DNA of 64,000 nucleotides from Clitopilus passeckerianus (Eukaryota > Basidiomycota > Agaricomycetes > Agaricales > Entolomataceae): assembly GCA_944990035.1 (NCBI GenBank), contig CALYLX010000127.1, positions 930,001 through 994,000 on the forward strand, read 5' to 3'. Each line of letters begins with the position of its first letter. Within the stretch, counting starts at the first letter, position 1. The notes beneath the pieces were generated by a model. That model was not told the DNA's origin and ran no database searches. It worked only from the letters and a program-made list of their open reading frames with translations. Of the stretch, positions 1 to 10,800 are shown one piece after another. The position numbers and the translations under genes are program-made.

Positions 1-1
1 A

Positions 2-3000
2 ACGACTGTTTGTGCACTTGTGCAATCTTCGTCGCAAGATACCGCACCCACCACCATCATCACTGGCAATGCACGGATGAAACAGCGCCCGATTGGCCCT
101 CTCGTCACTGCTCTTCAAGCAAATGGCACCAAGATCGATTTCAGGGAGTCAGAAGGATGCCTTCCCCTGTCCATCGCGCCGAACGGGCTGAAAGGCGGTA
201 CCATCCAGCTGGCAGCCTCAGTGTCCAGTCAATACGTGTCTTCAATTCTCCTATGCGCCCCTTATGCTGTAGAGCCAGTCACTCTCGAGCTGACCGGTGG
301 GCAAGTTATCTCTCAACCATACATTGACATGACTATCGCCATGATGAAAGAATTCGGTGTGGAAGTGACCCGCCGTGCGGATGACTCTGGAAATAAACTG
401 GACATTTACGACATCCCCAAGGCTGTTTACCAGAACCCGCCGACTTACAATATCGAATCTGATGCCAGTAGCGCCACGTACCCTCTGGCAATCGCAGCAA
501 TCACCGGAACTACATGCACAATCTCCAATATCGGGACCTCATCTCTTCAAGGTGATGCTCAATTTGCAAAGGAAGTATTGGAAAAGATCGGATGTGAGGT
601 CCAGCAAACTGCTACAGAGACGACAGTCAAGGGTCCTCCTGTTGGGCAGCTGAAAGCTATCGAGGAGGTTGACATGGAGACCATGACCGATGCTTTCCTG
701 ACGGCCACTGCATTGGCGGCTGTCGCAAGTGGGAAGACGAGGATCCTGGGCATTGCCAATCAAAGGGTGAAGGAATGCAACCGGATCCGGGCCATGATGG
801 ATCAGCTTGGTATGAAAACAGTCCTCAATCAAAACGCATCTGCTCATCGCTTTATTCAGCAAAATTTGGCGTCGAAACAATTGAGCTTGACGATGGCCTC
901 GAAATTATTGGCAAGCCCATTGATCAACTCAAACGTGGTGTCAGCGTCTACTGCTACGACGATCATCGTGTGGCGATGGCTTTCAGTGTTCTCAGCACTG
1001 TCGTGGAACATACGGTCATCGAGGAGAAACGCTGCGTCGAGAAGACCTGGCCGAATTGGTGGGACGATTTGGAGAATAAGGTATGCTATGTCTCCCCAGG
1101 TTGTCTCAAGCCTTTCTGACTAGACCTAACATAGATTGGCTTGGCCGTGCAAGGCGTTGACATGGCTTCTCAGACCGTCAACGCCTCCGCTTCTGGTACT
1201 ACGAAGGCTACTCCCAACGAGCCCGCGTCTGTCTTCCTCATCGGGATGCGTGGTTCCGGAAAGACTCACATAGGTCGTCTCGCTGCTGCTGCTGCTGCTC
1301 TGAACTGGACCTTCTTGGATGCCGATGAATATTTCGAGACGAAACATCAAATGGGAGTTAGAGAGTTCGTTCATCAACATGATTGGCCAGCGTTCCGGGC
1401 CGCGGAGGCGGCAATCCTCAAAGACCTGATGAATGGGAAGAACCGAGGTCATGTTATCAGCTTGGGTGGAGGCGTTGTCGAGACAGAGGATGCAAGGAAG
1501 CTACTCTCGGAATACGCCAAAACGGGTGCCGTGGTCCACATTCATCGAAACCTGGAGGAAATTGTCGAGTACCTGGGAGCAGAAACAGCCAGGCCCGCTT
1601 ATGGTGAACCCATAGAAGCCGTTTTCAAGAGGCGGGAACCCTGGTTTGACGAATGCTCCAGTCACGAGTACTCCAACATCTTTGGACTCTCAGCCCAATA
1701 CACAGAAACATCGATTCGTCGGGAGGTCAAGAGATTCTTTGGGCACGTCACGAAGATATCCCCCAACCTTTCATCCAGCCTCAGGGAAGGAAGGCGATCC
1801 TACTTCCTAAGCTTAACATATCCCGATGTCACTGAGGCTCTGTCCAAGTTGGACGAGCTCACTGAGGGTGCAGATGCAATAGAGCTTCGCGTCGATCTCC
1901 TCCGTTCACCCGGCGAATCCGCAGCCGATATACCCTCTCCACCATATGTCAGGTCCCAGCTTTCAGCTCTTCGCTCTGCCAGCTCATTACCCATTGTCTT
2001 TACCGTGCGCACCTCCTCTCAAGGTGGCGCTTTCCCCGACCAGGCACAAAAGGAGGCTTTTGAGCTCTTGCAGATGGCATTGAAGCTTGGCGTGGAATAC
2101 GTCGACGTGGAGATAACTCTGGAGAGGAAGTACATCGAGGCTCTAGTCAAGACTAAGGGTGCATCCCAGCTCATCGCGAGCTGGCATGATTGGAGCGGGA
2201 ACATGAAGTGGAGTGGTGCAGCTATCAAGGAGAAATACGCTCTGGCAGAACGATTCGGCGACATCGTCAAAATCATCGGCAAAGCAAATGCACTGGAAGA
2301 CAATTTCGCGCTCTACGACTTCGTCGCTAAAACTCGAACTCAGAAGAGCGCCAAACCCATCATTGCCATCAATATGGGTCTCGAAGGACAGATGTCCCGA
2401 ATTTTGAACCATACCTTCACACCCATTACGCACCCCCTTCTTCCGTTCAAAGCAGCTCCCGGACAATTGTCGTTCAGGCAAATCCAAGAAGCTCTCCATC
2501 TACTCGGTCTGCTTCCCTCTAAGCAGTTCTATCTCTTTGGCGCACCCATAGCGCATTCAATGTCCCCCACCCTGCATAACACAGGCTTCAAAACCTTGGG
2601 GTTGCCTCACCGATACGACCTTCTCGAGACGCAAACCGTCGGAGACGAGATCCAGAAAGCTATTGGGGATATCAACTTTGGGGGTGCTTCGGTGACAATT
2701 CCACATAAACTCGAGGTCATACCTCTCCTGGACGAACTCACAGCTGCTGCGAGGTCCATTGGTGCCGTCAACACCATCGTTCCCGTGACGGATTCCGAAG
2801 ATGGAAAGCGAAAGTTGGTTGGCGATAACACCGATTGGCTGGGCATTCGCAACTGCCTCCTCCCACATATCAAGGGTATCGACAACGCACTGGTCATGGG
2901 TGCAGGAGGCACTGCTAGGGCTGCCATCTATTCCTTGCAGTCCCTGGGAGCGAAGAGGATCTACCTGTACAACAGGACTACGTCAAAAGCCGAAGAGCTT

Positions 3001-3390
3001 GCGAAAGCCTTCCCTAATGCAAACGTCAAGGTATTAGAGGGCGATCTGCAGGGGTGGTCTGCGGTCCTTCCACCACCTTCCATTATCGTCTCAACAGTTC
3101 CAGCCGCTGCTCAAGTTGCCACCGACTCCGCTTCAATGTTCCCTTTGTCGAAGGGTTTGTTCGAGTATCAAGGCGGGAAGGGTGTGGTGGTGGATATGGC
3201 GTACAAACCTGCAGTTACGCCTCTGCTTGGGTTAGCCAATGCTGGAACTGGGAATACATGGATCACTGTTCCAGGTTTGGAGGTACTTCTCGAGCAAGGA
3301 TACGCGCAATTTGAAACATGGACCGGGCGGAGGTGCCCTCAGCACGTAGTGGCTGAGCAGGTTAGGAAGGGGTATGGAGCTCAAAAGTAG
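2..3390 (+). CDS. ARO1: Pentafunctional AROM polypeptide (ARO1), 3' part
   Basis: Shikimate-pathway multienzyme of the cytosol; the window starts inside its EPSP synthase domain. In order I see the C-terminal two thirds of EPSP synthase ([26 protein letters not shown]), shikimate kinase with P-loop GMRGSGKT near 1246, type I 3-dehydroquinate dehydratase, and shikimate dehydrogenase ([10 protein letters not shown] near 2539, GAGGTARAA). The 3-dehydroquinate synthase domain would lie upstream of the window. Two introns are inferred: 810-859, joining MDQL to AKFGVET, and 1081-1134; both are GT-AG and restore the frame. The stop is TAG at 3388-3390. All expected downstream domains are present and uninterrupted, so the gene looks functional. 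Exon 2 and exon 3 lie in the same frame, so a naive open frame starting at 1141 is only part of the gene. Confidence 0.96.
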
Positions 3391-3644
3391 AGTTGGGACG
3401 GTTCTTACTTGGATGACCGAAAGAAAGATTAGACACCCAGGAATTGTTATGTTCAAGTCTGGCAAATGGGCTCTTCCGCGAGAAACTATGACACAGTATG
3501 ACACGGATGCTGCTGCTGACAGATGGCGACCGTGTTGCCTGAACGGCCTCAGCTGCATCGCATGCCTACCCTAAAGAAGATGAGTTGACGGCACGTCATT
3601 CTTGAGGATGCTGGGGCTGTGTCTCCGCTGCTACCACCACTCCG

Positions 3645-4775
3645 ATGCGGCCTGTTGAGCTCCCCTTGGAGATCTTTGAGATAATCCTCGATCTGTTACC
3701 TGAAGAGGACGAGTCGTACATTGAATCTCTTAAGAGTCTCTCTTACACCACCGCTCCCTATGCCGCGTGTGTCCAAAAGAAGCTCTTTCGAAGGCTAGAA
3801 ATTCGTTTTGAGCACGTCCACAAACCCGTGCAGGAACTTGTTGACTTCAAACTCCTCAATTCGTACTGCTATATGTGAAATTCTCTTGGTCAACATCTTC
3901 GGTAGCACGCGAAGCGAACGGGTGGAAGAAGAAACGGCCCTCACTGCGGACTTATTCGACGCCATGGATTCCCCAGAATGCACGCAACTTACCCTGGAAC
4001 ATATATGCAGAGACTCTTCGTCAAGGCAAAAGATCGTACCCCTCATTCCGGGTACATTCAGGTCTCTGTCCCACCTCATGATTATGAAAGGTCCTTCCGT
4101 TGACCTTTGTGTTGTGAATCAAATCACAACCCTCAAATATCTTGAACTCCTTTCAGTTTCCATCGAACGAAACTGTTGGCACAAGAAATTTAATAAAACC
4201 GGAGCCATTGTTGCAGTATTAGAGCGACTTGCCATTATAGACGTTGAATATGCTACCTCAATGCCCATCTTTGGACTGTCTGGTATATTTGATCTGCGCG
4301 GGCTCAAGGAGCTTGCGATGTAGGTAGCCGCCAACCAAGGAGACACTCTTCTGGACGAACTCGTTCCTATCTGCGGAGATACCTTGACTTCTCTATCTTT
4401 TCATGTGGGCCAGTATCGATTGCGACGTAAGTGCTTTTATCATGCACCAGGCAGTCACTCATGCATAGAATCTCAGATCTCTGTGGTTGGAGATCCTTGC
4501 GTCATTTTAAAGCTTTCCGACGCCTGGACATTTATTTTCCTCATAGCCTACAAGCCCGCGTGGATGATTGGTACGGAGGGATAGACCCACGAATGGAAGT
4601 GTTCCAAGAATTCTGGCCACCAATCTCCTTGGAGGTTCTCTCATTCCGGTTCAAATGGTGTGAGTCGGTGTCATGGTTTGACGGCCCTTCTGGGTGGGCA
4701 GCTAGCCAAGTTCAGGTCATGGATAGGAAAATTGGGATATATTTCGAGCCCAGGTGGGAAATCTTCGCTCGGTGA
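3645..4775 (+). CDS. F-box/LRR-like hypothetical protein
   Basis: The N-terminus (MRPVELPLEIFEIILDLLP) resembles the F-box-like start common in large agaricomycete F-box families, and the rest has leucine-rich stretches (FRSLSHLMIM, LKYLELLSVS). Such proteins usually recruit substrates to SCF ubiquitin ligases, but the target is unknown. Three short introns are needed: 3863-3905 (43 bp), 4283-4327 (45 bp, removing an in-frame TAG at 4321) and 4427-4476 (50 bp, GTAAGT donor). The last gives RLR-HLCGWRSLRHFK in frame to the TGA at 4773. The middle intron is the least certain; without it the product stops at 4323. The gene lies 254 bp downstream of ARO1 on the same strand. No functional link is implied. 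Confidence 0.6.
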
Positions 4776-5240
4776 CCTTCCAGATGATTGTCTAGAAAGA
4801 AGCTCTAAAGGATCAGGAAGCTCATAAATTCGAGTTGAGAGACTCGGACGCGGAGAATATCAGGCAACGCGGAGTTATATTGCCCGTGCTGCCGAAACAA
4901 AGTGGGTATCCGTAACTTGGTGAAGGGACTAGAATTACGATTCACATATATACAGTGATTACAAGGCCTGAATGGCCGCACCACGCTCGAATACCTTGGC
5001 GAAGTCCAATCTCATGACAGCAGGGACATTGGCAACCTGAAGTTTCGCCAGCAACTCATGAGACTCGGGCTGATCGGCGAAAGCCATGAGCGCACTCGTG
5101 CTTGTACAAGAGCAAGTCAATTTCGATTTTAGATATAGTCACGGTTGAATGATAATATACATGGTATTCTTATTATTGTGAAAAGGTCCTATCTGAGGTA
5201 TTATACAATGGGCGGTTAGCTCTAATCGCTGAGCTCTCGC
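4776..5240. other. Intergenic, 465 bp
   Basis: Separates the F-box-like gene from a converging minus-strand gene. It holds one short minus-strand reading frame, listed separately, and otherwise nothing I can assign. Confidence 0.4.
4959..5087 (-). CDS. Short open frame, 42 aa, unassigned
   Basis: Reads ATG at 5087-5085 to TAA at 4961-4959 on the minus strand, coding a 42-residue product with fungal-looking codon choice (MAFADQPESHELLAKLQ at the start, FERGAAIQAL at the end). It could be a small gene or the last exon of an unrecognised transcript, since a possible acceptor (tacaag) lies just upstream. I recognise no family. It may equally be chance. Confidence 0.22.
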   Translation of the reverse strand: MAFADQPESHELLAKLQVANVPAVMRLDFAKVFERGAAIQAL

Positions 5241-5863
5241 TCATCCAATATGCTTGACATCATCAGCAGCTTTGCCCGCCCGTTGCCTCTCTCCAGCGTG
5301 TGTTCCTTCAGGAGCGACGGTCGCTGCTTGCTCTTTGGAAGCTTTGTCAACATGAGTATCCCCTTCCGCTGGCCCTTGGTCATCGTTTGAAGTGATTTGT
5401 TCATCTGGTTGCTTGAAGGGACTGTCAGACTGTTTGCGATGTGATCAATTCCAGGTCCCAAGAGTAATGAGTAGTGAGCGAACACTCACGTCCAAGTCCT
5501 CGTGGCGTTCTCGTTTCTTCAGCTCTCCTGTTCGTAGATCCTTTCCATGCTGAACTAGATCGTGTTTTCTAAGGACAGTGCCCTCAATCTCTTCCTTGAC
5601 GCCTTTCAGCTTTTCGCCGAATGTCTACATGGAATTGAGCCTAATTACCAGGCGGGAGAATGGCAGGGGATACTCACAGCGTTGGTCCTATAATTAGGAC
5701 CATAGCCTACTTTTCCCGCGTGTATTTGTTCGGGATAAGGTTCGCCTCCCGGTGCGGTCTGTGGTGTTGATTCTTGGCTCGTAGCCGAATTTCCTCTTTC
5801 CTGGGTATCGCGAGTAGGTTGAGCTCCAGAGCCAATAGCGGATGGGTGTACGGAGGAAGACAT
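5241..5863 (-). CDS. Small disordered conserved basidiomycete-type protein
   Basis: Three exons on the minus strand: 5678-5863, 5490-5624 and 5241-5429, with GTGAGT donors and in-frame acceptors, giving about 169 residues. The protein is hydrophilic and probably disordered. It starts MSS with a Ser/Thr/Pro-rich leader, then PYPEQIHAGKVGYGPNY, a Lys/Glu-rich middle (FGEKLKGVKEEIEG, RTGELKKRERHEDLD) and a tail with EQAATVAPEGTHAGERQRAG. From memory, similar small proteins with PYPEQ-HAG-VGYGPNY and TGELKK motifs recur in basidiomycete genomes, with no known function. The start at 5863 is preferred over the upstream in-frame Met at 5899 because the conserved-looking part begins there. Confidence 0.72.
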
Positions 5864-6635
5864 TGTGTAAATATTATGAAGAAACGTACATTCACGCAAT
5901 ATGAGGGAGTAATATATACAACTTTCGGTGTAGCCGGCATGACGTCAGATTTGGATCTGCGCCACAAATAGAGCAGCTGGCAGATGACGTCTTGGCAGTT
6001 ATTCTTAGAGCACCTACCACAAAGGTCCAACCCGCCGCGGCGTGAACCATGGACGTGGGTGAGGCTGTGGGTATGATGTTAGGAAGATCCGTTAGGTGTG
6101 ACATAATTTCCGTGCAGAGCGTTAGGATTGTGGTCCGCGGCTGCTTGGAGAATTAAACGACCCACGGGCCAGTCAAAACATAATGGCATCAGGAATACAG
6201 TGGTAGCTCCCTGAAATTTTCAGAGGAGGCCAGTTCATAATATATGAATTATTGAGATCGTGAGGTCGAAACCGATGGTGGCAGATTCAAATTCTGGATG
6301 TGGTGCAATGTCAACGGTCATGAAGTCGGCTGAGTCGTAGCTTCAGCGCGGGAGGTTTATCAGACGTTATAATTCACAGCGACGACAGCACTTCGCAAAG
6401 GACCACAAATGCTGATACAGCAGACATGGTTTTGAGATGACGTAGAAGTGGTTTGAGTAGCTAAATTCGGCGGGGAACACGGCAAATACATGAACTGAGC
6501 ATCGCCTCTACACAAGAAGCAGAAGGAAGAGACGCATAAGACAGATAGTACAAGGGAATAACTGGAGAGCCTGTGAGAGTCTGCCCCACGGCTTCACGAG
6601 TAGACCTTCACGTACAAAGGGTGACGGTCGAAACA
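5864..6635. other. Intergenic, about 770 bp
   Basis: Upstream region of the small minus-strand protein and downstream region of the defensin-like gene. I see no coding exon, repeat or RNA gene here. Confidence 0.4.
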
Positions 6636-6930
6636 CTAGAGCACAGGACCTTGGTCAGGTCGTGGCTCGCACTTGCAGTCGTTGCTACGAGGTTCAAGTC
6701 CATTTAAACAACACTTTCGTTAATATTTGAGGAATGAAGACCCACTTGTCATCACAATAACCCTCGAAATGCCCGACCGTTGTCAGGCAATTGATTTCGC
6801 AAGCTAGGTCGCCACCAAGCAGACAAACGAGCTCTGTTCGATTCTTCTGAGCCTCCCGAGCAAATGTCGTGGCAGCTCGTGCAGACGCAAGTAGAAAGAT
6901 GGCCAGGATATATGAGGATGCCAGTTTCAT
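6636..6930 (-). CDS. Secreted cysteine-stabilised (defensin-like) peptide
   Basis: Two exons, 6746-6930 and 6636-6684, separated by a 61-bp intron (GTGGGT...CGTAG), give a 77-residue precursor. Residues 1-20 are a clear signal peptide (MKLASSYILAIFLLASARAA). The mature part has six cysteines at 36, 44, 48, 59, 65 and 67: C-x7-C-x3-C-x10-C-x5-C-x-C, with GYC before the fourth. That is the cysteine-stabilised alpha-beta pattern of fungal and invertebrate defensins. Without splicing the last two cysteines are missing, so the intron is strongly supported by the motif. The expected role is an extracellular antimicrobial or signalling peptide; activity is inference. A start at 6942 (MFTTMK) is possible but 6930 gives the better signal peptide. 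No similar gene is visible nearby apart from a doubtful frame at 7417-7674. Confidence 0.7.
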
Positions 6931-7839
6931 CGTGGTGAACAACTCAGAAGAGCGATGCAGTTGAACACTCGATGAAGCTGCAAGCTCTCCTTTAAGGGCC
7001 CATGAAGACAGGATCCATAAGTGACAAACTAACTAAAAAAGTACAAGCATCGTTCATGCTATCGATGTGCTTGTCAGGCCTTGATTTCCTGTGCCACGGG
7101 TTGGGCATTTTCGGTTGAGAGTACGAAGTCAACCAAAGTTACATTGACACATAAACTTCGGGTGCCCAGTTACTGAGTTAGGACTACACTTAGCAATTAA
7201 TCGGTGGCTCATGATACGGGCGAAGGATTGCAGATATTTATGTACCATTTGTAGATCGACCGAGAGATCTTTCAGGTGTGATACCGAAGTGATGGTTGAA
7301 GTCAGAGTTGATCAGGTGGTCTGAATTCACTGTAACAGGTTTGCTTTAGGGGAGGTCCGGGCGCGGTCAAGTGGAGGCTTTCCAGTGTGATGTCCAGGTC
7401 CTTCAAACGGTTTGACCTATAAATTCTTGAAGGTCACAGAATTACTAGCTAGAGAAGGGCGGAGTAAGACGCCAACCTCTGACCAGCGCTCGATGTCGAA
7501 GTTTAGCGCCCACAGCTCAATTGTATCACGTTGGTCACCATCAACGACAAGGGCGACAGGTCTAGAGCGGGCGGAGTTGGGTTGAAGGTGAAAGCTTAAC
7601 ACCACGAAGTCATTGAACGCTACGGCCCAGCAATACCATATTAGCAGAAGCGCTGGGAAGGGCATCAGCTTCATAGTGGTGGCATGAAAGAAGTCCATCC
7701 TGGTGAGCAACGGCGGAAACCGATACTCTTCTGAACAAGACTGATACAATATCGTAGGTAATCCTCGCGCTTACAGGAAAGCATTTGCATACGTCTGCTT
7801 GATCCGTCATAGCCAACTTTCGCTGCCAGAAGTCCCAAC
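6931..7839. other. Intergenic, about 900 bp
   Basis: Lies between the divergent defensin-like gene and the ankyrin gene, so it probably holds both promoters. Apart from a weak minus-strand frame (separate entry) I see nothing definite. Confidence 0.35.
7417..7674 (-). CDS. Doubtful small secreted-type open frame
   Basis: From Met at 7674 this frame starts MKLMPFPALLLIWYCWAVAF, a plausible signal peptide preceded by TT as in the defensin-like gene (TTMKL in both). The rest shows no cysteine pattern or recognisable family. It could be a decayed relative, a two-exon gene spliced inside the frame, or chance. Confidence 0.2.
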   Translation of the reverse strand: MKLMPFPALLLIWYCWAVAFNDFVVLSFHLQPNSARSRPVALVVDGDQRDTIELWALNFDIERWSEVGVLLRPSLASNSVTFKNL

Positions 7840-10800
7840 ATGGCCGAGACTACTACGACGGTCCCAACAACGATCTGGGACGCAATCACCAAGGGTGATG
7901 CGACCGCTGTGCAGGGGTTTTTAGCATCGGGAACAGATACCAATGTCAAGGGCACTGGAGGTGTTACACCCTTGATATCAGCGTCATTAGCTGGCCATGC
8001 TTCCATCGTCGAGCTCTTGCTCGCAAGAGAGGACGTGGACATTGCATGGAAAAGCGACAACGGCAACACAGCACTGTATGCTGCAGCTGCTAGTGGCCAC
8101 GAACCTGTCTTTCAGATGATACTCAAGCAGATCAAGCCCGGTTCACTTGACGTGAACGCACGATACATCGAAGGCTACTCGCTTCTCACAGCGACAGCCC
8201 TCAAAGGATTCGAGTCCATCCTTAAAACTATCTTATCATGGAAGAACGTTGACCTCTACTCGAAAAACAACGCCAGCGCCAATGCACCCTACTTGGCCGC
8301 CATCAACGGACACACCAGTACATTTCGCATCCTTTGGGAGCGATGTAGCAAGGGCATCGATATCAATACCAAGTATATCGATGGATATACCATATTGGCC
8401 GCTGCTGCATCTAGAGGACACGATGAGATCGTGAAGCTAGTGCTAGAGCGGGATGACATCGATTTCAGCGTGCAGACCACTTCCGGAAGCACTGTCTACC
8501 AGCTCGCAGCGACCTATGGGCGGGATGTGTCCCTCCGACTCCTCCTCGACCGAATTGGGACCAATGTCGACATGAACGCCCGGTTCTACAACAACCACAC
8601 CATGCTAACAATGGCCATTGTTGGTGGGCACGAAGCAGTAATCAAAATCCTTCTAGAGAGGAAAGATGTCGATATCAGAATCCTCGTCGGTGGAAATTCC
8701 CCCCTCTACCAAGCTGCCATTCAGGGCAATCTTGGCGTATTCAATCTCATCCTAGAAGCCCTCGGGGATACCGTTGATATCAACCAGAAATTCATCAGCG
8801 ACCACACTGTCCTCATTGGAGCCGTCGACAGCAACCGGGAAGAAATCGTGCGCGCCCTGCTGGAGCGGGATGACGTTGATCTACACGCTAGGACGAAGTT
8901 CAATGGCTCGGCCTTATACACCGCCGCGACGAAAGGCTACACACCTATCTTCCGCCTCCTGCTTGACAAGCTCGGAGACAAAGCCGATATCAACGCTAGA
9001 TATATTAATGATTATTCCGTACTCGCCATCGCATGTGCCGGCGGTCATGAAGAAATCGTTAAGATTATTCTGGACCACAAAGACGTTGATGTTAACCTGC
9101 CAGTGGAAGACGGCTCTCCCCCTTCCCACCTTGCTGCAATGAAGGGGCACGACTCCATTCTCCGTCTGCTTCTGGAGAGGTTCGGAGATAAGATTGACAT
9201 CAACTCCGAAAACAAAAACAAGCGTAGCCTCCTCGTTTCTGCTGCCGTTAACGGCCACGAGATGTGCGTCAGGGTTATTTTGGAGAGGAAAGGCGTCAAT
9301 CTGGAAGCGAGGACGCTTGGTGGGAGCACTGCTCTCTACTCTGCGGCCTTAAACGGCCACGACGAGATCTATCGCATCCTTTTGAGGCGATATGAAGAAG
9401 ATGGAGTTCAACTCGACATCAACGCAAAATACTACAATAATCACACCCTCTTCTCTGCCGCCGTCGAGAAAGGAAACGAGACGCTTGCCGCCGAAATCAT
9501 GCAACAGAAAGGCGTGGAGCTGGACACCAGATACGAAAATGGTGGAAGCGCCCTCTACACTGCTGCGACCAATGGATACACCGACCTCTTTCGCTTGATC
9601 CTCCAACGACTTGGGGGCAAGTTGAACATCAACTCCACCTACGTTGACAAGAACACACTTCTCAGTACTGCTGCTGCAAGAGGTCGTGATTCTATCGTCA
9701 ACCTCATTCTGCAACGTACAGAAGTAGATCCAGACCTGAAGAACCAGTATGGGAACAGTGGGCTCTTCTTAGCCGTCAGCAACGGCCACGAGGCTGTCGT
9801 CCGCTTGCTCCTTCCCAAATCAAAGCTCGACATAAATACCAAATACAGCAACGGTCAAACGTTGCTTATCGTTGCAGCACAGAATGGTCGGGAGAACATG
9901 GTTAGGCTGATTCTTGAGCAAAACGGTGTTGATCTGGAGGCAAAGGACAACACGGGTGGCACGGCTCTCTTTGCAGCTGCCAAAAACGGTCGAGATACGG
10001 TCTTCCAACTCCTCCTAGGCATGTCCAAAGTTGGCGTCAATACACCATACAGCGATGGAAATACCCTCCTTTCCATCGCTTGTTTGAATGGTCACGAATC
10101 CATTGTCGTACCACTGCTGCACCGAGCAGATGTGGACCTCAGGGTCAGAAATAGGATTGGCTTCACCCCCCTCTATCTTGCAGCCAGCCATAATCATGAT
10201 AACATCTTCTGGCTCCTCGTCAAAAATCTGGCAGGTGGCGACATCTCGTCCGTCATGCATCAGTACCATGCTTTCTTCTTGGCCGCCGTAGCGCAGGGAC
10301 ATCATTCAATTGTCAACGTATTCCTGAAACCCAGGACCGACGTCGAGATCAATGTCAACACCAAAAATCAAGCAGGGCAGACCCCCTTAATCATTGCTTC
10401 GCAGAAAGGAGACGACCCCATCATCCGTCTGCTTCTCCAGCACGATCAAGTTGATGTCAATGCCCGAGACACAGCTGGTTATACACCGCTTACTTCAGCA
10501 GTCAAGAATGGCCACGAATCCACAGCGAAGCTCCTTTCAAATCATCCGAAGGTCGACCATGGGATAAAGACTGGCGACGGCGAAACGGCACTTTACCTCG
10601 CAGCGAAGGCCGGCCATGATGGCATCTTCAAGATCATAGCGCAAAAGATTCAGCTAATGCCAACATGCGCTTCCTGGATGGCTTCACACCTCTGCATACA
10701 GTCGCTGCCAATGGCCACTTGATTGTCGCCGAAACGATCATGCGTCTAGACAACATCAATGTCGGGCTCAGAACCACCACTAACGATCGCGTTGCTCTGC

